From an uncultured Prevotella sp. (GTDB lineage Bacteria; Bacteroidota; Bacteroidia; Bacteroidales; Bacteroidaceae): a DNA stretch of 6,337 bases. The stretch is taken from positions 1 through 6,337 of the forward strand of contig CAMYZK010000158.1 in the NCBI GenBank assembly GCA_947303825.1, given 5' to 3'. The notes beneath the pieces were generated by a model. It saw only the letters and a program-made list of their open reading frames with translations, made no database searches and was not told the origin of the DNA. Below, in pieces: positions 3,662 to 6,337 of this stretch (position 1 is the stretch's first letter; the number at the start of each line of letters is the position of its first letter). The position numbers were made by a program, and so were the translations under genes.

Positions 3662-6337
3662 GAACTCCTGTCCCAGCACAAAGTGGAACTGACTTCCTCC
3701 CTTGCGCCATCCGCTGCTTCCCTGATAAACGCTGTCGAAGCCGTAAGCCCAGTCTATACCCATGAGTCCCACCATAGGCAGGTAGATGCGCACGCCGACA
3801 CCTGCCGATCGTTTCATGTCGAAGGGGTTGAAGTCTTTGGCGTTTGCCCATGCGTTGCCGCCTTCCAGGAACGTCAGTCCGTAGATGGTGGTGTTGCCGA
3901 GCATGAAAGGGTATCGTAGCTCCAGTGTGAAGCGGTCGTAGGCGTAAGCGTCATAGCTGCTGTAGCGTCCCGGTGTGCGTTCTCCGCTTAGTGCATTGGC
4001 CGAGAGCGATATGGAGCCGTTCTCATATCCTCGCAGTCCAATGGTCTCTTCTGCATAGCTTGTAGAGTATCCGCTCATGCCGTCGCCTCCCACGTAGAAA
4101 GTCTCGAATGGCGACTTCTTGAACTGGTTGTATGCTCCCAGCAGTCCCATCTCCACGCGGGTCATCAGCACGAAGCACTTCTGTCCGCTGGTAAGAGCGG
4201 TGAAGGTGCGGCTCTTGAACTTCCACTTGTGGTATTCCACCCAGCGGTATTTCTCTCTCTGCTCCTGCTGGAACCTGTCGTAGTCGTTGTTATAGGTAGC
4301 CAATGTGGCAAGGTTCTTGTAGTCCTTGTTGTCGAAAGCCGACCAAGGTGGTGTAAGTGTGACGCTGACAGCGAACTCCGAGCCGTGTCGTGGGAAGAGC
4401 GGGTTGTCGGTAGAGGCACGTGTAAGTGCCAGCGACAGGTTCAGGTTGTTGCAGTTGCCGTTGGTAATGAGGAAGTACTGCCAGTCTTTCAGCATGTATC
4501 GCTGGAAAGCCAGTGTTGCCGAGAACTGGAAGTAGTCGTCAGGCCAGCGCAGGCGTTTGCCCCATCCCAGTGAGACGCCGAAGAGTTTCACGTACTTGTC
4601 GTCGTCGAGGAAGCTCTCGTAGTTGTTGTAGTATCCGTTGTTGTATGAGCCGTAGCCGTACATGTAGCTGTACATGCTGTTCATGTATGCAGAGTTGTAG
4701 TAGTTGCTCGACACGTCGCTCTGCTTGGAGTAATATGCTCCAATGTTCAGGGCATTAGGTCTTTTCCCGCCAAACCACCCTGTGCCGTAGCTTGCAGATA
4801 GCGACGAGTAGTAGCGTCCGTTGGTCTGATAGCTCAGTCCCACCTGCTCGCCGTCGCCAGCGGGTAGGAACCCTCTGTGCAGCTTGTTCTTGCCAAGGAG
4901 GTTGCGCAGGGAGAAGTTGTTGAACTTGATGCCCACGCGTCCTATCACGCCCGTCTGTCCCCATCCCAGCGACAACTCCAGCTGGTCGTTAGACTTCTGC
5001 ACCAGTTCCCAGTTGATGTCCACCACTCCGTCCTCATAGCTTGGCTTGACGTCGGGGTTGATGGCTGTCTCGTCAAAATAGCCCATTGAGGCAATCTCAC
5101 GGTATGAGCGCATCAGGGCTTCCTTGTTGAACAGGTCGCCAGGCTTGGTGCGCAGCTCACGCCTTACCACCTCTTCATAGAGGCGGTCGTTGCCGAATAT
5201 TCTCACGTTGTTGAGGTGGGCCTGCGGACCTTCCTGTATCCTTATCTCCAGGTCGATGGAGTCTCCCGCAATGTTTACTTCGGCCGGGTCTATCTGTGAG
5301 AATACATAACCGTTGTTGTAATAGTAGTCGTGCACGCCGTCCTCGTCGCTGAGCAGTCGCTTGTTTATCAGCTTCTGATTGTAGGTGTCGCCCTTCTTCA
5401 TGCCCAGCGTGCGGTCCAGTCCTGCTGTGGTGACGACGGTATTACCCACCCAGGTAACGTTTCTCAGGTAGTATTTGTCGCCTTCCTCTACTTTCAGCAG
5501 TACGTTCACATGCTTCTCGTCGTTGTTCCATACAGAGTCTTCCACTATGGCAGCATCGCGGTAGCCCAGCTCGTTGTATTTCTCTATGAGGGTTTTCTTT
5601 GCTTCCGCATAGCGTTCGGGAGTGTATTTCTTCGATTTGAAGAAGTTCTTGAACTTTCCTGCTTCGTGTATCTTTCCCAGTGCTCCCTTGGTAAACATGC
5701 CGCCTTTGATCTTCGAGTCCGGCACGTTCTCATTGCCTTGCAGCACTATGGAGCGCACCTTCATTTTGTCTTTCTTGTCAATGATGACATCGAGCACCAC
5801 CTGGTTCTTGCCTGTCACGTCGTCGTGCTGGCTTATCTCTATTTCGGCGTTTTTGTAACCCTTGTCGTCGAAGTATTTCTTTGCCAGTATCTTAGCCCTG
5901 TCAATGAGGTTCTTGGTCATGCTCATGCCTTTTGCCATGCCTAGCTTTGCCTCCAGGTCTTCGCGCTCACTTTTCTTCACTCCTACGTAGTTGATGGCCG
6001 AGATGCGGGGGCATAGTGCCAGGTTGATGCACAGGTATACCTTAGAGCCTATGATGCTGTCGGCCTGTATGCTTACCTTCGAGAAGAGTCCGTGCTTCCA
6101 GTAGCGTTTCACGGCTTCTGTCACCTCGCTTCCCGGCAGGTCTATCTTCTGGCCTACACTCAGTCCCGAGAGGTTTATCAGCACGTAGTCCTCATAGTCG
6201 GTCACTCCTTTCACTGTCAGTCCTCCAATCTCCACCTGCCTTGGTGTACCGGCATAGGAAATATCGACCTGTGCTGTGGCGCGGCCAAAAGCCGACAGGA
6301 AAAGCAAGAGTAAGAGTAAGGGTCTCACCAAGCCCCT
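3659..6337 (-). CDS. bamA: Outer-membrane protein assembly factor BamA (Omp85), 5' end open at window edge
   Basis: BamA folds and inserts beta-barrel proteins into the outer membrane. Numbering from the TTG at 6331 gives 890 residues. A signal peptide (MVRPLLLLLLFLSAFGRATA) is followed by five POTRA domains at about 36-106, 108-186, 190-285, 286-369 and 371-446. These recur with patterns such as VRSIVLQGNENVPDSKI and LNNVRIFGNDRLYEEVV. The membrane barrel covers about 450-890. It has the conserved Omp85 loop-6 motif RGY (767-769) and ends in Phe, as barrel proteins usually do. TTG (6331) and GTG (6328) are the only start-like codons. The frame stays open through the last six bases (AGG GGC), so the real ATG probably lies outside the window. 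A Tyr/Asn-rich stretch (542-571) is unusual. The gene leads the envelope cluster. Confidence 0.97.
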   Translation of the reverse strand, partial: RGLVRPLLLLLLFLSAFGRATAQVDISYAGTPRQVEIGGLTVKGVTDYEDYVLINLSGLSVGQKIDLPGSEVTEAVKRYWKHGLFSKVSIQADSIIGSKVYLCINLALCPRISAINYVGVKKSEREDLEAKLGMAKGMSMTKNLIDRAKILAKKYFDDKGYKNAEIEISQHDDVTGKNQVVLDVIIDKKDKMKVRSIVLQGNENVPDSKIKGGMFTKGALGKIHEAGKFKNFFKSKKYTPERYAEAKKTLIEKYNELGYRDAAIVEDSVWNNDEKHVNVLLKVEEGDKYYLRNVTWVGNTVVTTAGLDRTLGMKKGDTYNQKLINKRLLSDEDGVHDYYYNNGYVFSQIDPAEVNIAGDSIDLEIRIQEGPQAHLNNVRIFGNDRLYEEVVRRELRTKPGDLFNKEALMRSYREIASMGYFDETAINPDVKPSYEDGVVDINWELVQKSNDQLELSLGWGQTGVIGRVGIKFNNFSLRNLLGKNKLHRGFLPAGDGEQVGLSYQTNGRYYSSLSASYGTGWFGGKRPNALNIGAYYSKQSDVSSNYYNSAYMNSMYSYMYGYGSYNNGYYNNYESFLDDDKYVKLFGVSLGWGKRLRWPDDYFQFSATLAFQRYMLKDWQYFLITNGNCNNLNLSLALTRASTDNPLFPRHGSEFAVSVTLTPPWSAFDNKDYKNLATLATYNNDYDRFQQEQREKYRWVEYHKWKFKSRTFTALTSGQKCFVLMTRVEMGLLGAYNQFKKSPFETFYVGGDGMSGYSTSYAEETIGLRGYENGSISLSANALSGERTPGRYSSYDAYAYDRFTLELRYPFMLGNTTIYGLTFLEGGNAWANAKDFNPFDMKRSAGVGVRIYLPMVGLMGIDWAYGFDSVYQGSSGWRKGGSQFHFVLGQEF

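Noticed and set aside
5330..5944. A 204-codon open frame on the + strand, antisense to bamA
   Set aside because: It lies wholly inside the well-supported bamA coding region, opposite the POTRA domains. It resembles no family I know and has no separate leader. It is best read as a reverse-frame shadow of the GC-balanced bamA codons.
6326..6331. TTG (6331) or GTG (6328) as the true bamA start
   Set aside because: Either gives a usable signal peptide, but the frame is open to the window edge with only six more bases visible. An upstream ATG outside the window is more likely than a rare start, so the gene is annotated as 5' incomplete.

Overview
The window looks like conserved core chromosome of a Bacteroidota bacterium, most likely a Bacteroidales member close to Prevotella. 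The evidence is the gene order bamA, three tandem OmpH/Skp genes, then murI. Other support is the absence of Shine-Dalgarno boxes at suitable spacing before the internal starts, A/T-rich leaders, and a PNPase with an Arg/Asp/Gly-rich tail. The genus is an inference; no rRNA or other marker gene is present.

Layout: bases 1-651 (+) hold the 3' part of pnp (KH domain, S1 domain, Arg-rich tail). Bases 652-905 are a convergent spacer with a perfect 14-bp hairpin, a G-rich run and two short tandem-repeat arrays, one in each transcriptional direction. Everything from 906 to the right edge is on the minus strand and reads, in transcription order: bamA (6337-3659, open at the right edge), ompH-A (3534-3019), ompH-B (2934-2431), ompH-C (2352-1777) and murI (1760-906). 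The labels A, B and C are used only in this annotation. No stretch over 300 bases lacks a gene. I see no tRNA, rRNA, mobile element or CRISPR array.

How the genes fit together: BamA is the outer-membrane insertase. OmpH/Skp proteins are periplasmic chaperones that hold unfolded outer-membrane proteins for it. MurI makes D-glutamate for peptidoglycan. The minus-strand block is therefore an envelope-biogenesis cluster and probably an operon. PNPase (RNA decay) belongs to a separate, convergent unit.

The genes are ordinary. The least explained signal lies between them. Four spacers on the minus strand carry short tandem arrays of one motif family (AGGAGTT, AAGAGTT, GAGAGTT and 8-bp relatives), placed just after a gene. 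Three of these arrays contain the stop codon of the gene before them. Unit variation largely preserves a stop codon (TAG, TAA or TGA) at the junctions, so each array closes all three reading frames. A fifth, differently spelled 7-bp array (ATGAWAR) has the same property in the pnp direction. I found no previously undescribed multi-gene system here; these arrays are the best candidate for something worth following up.
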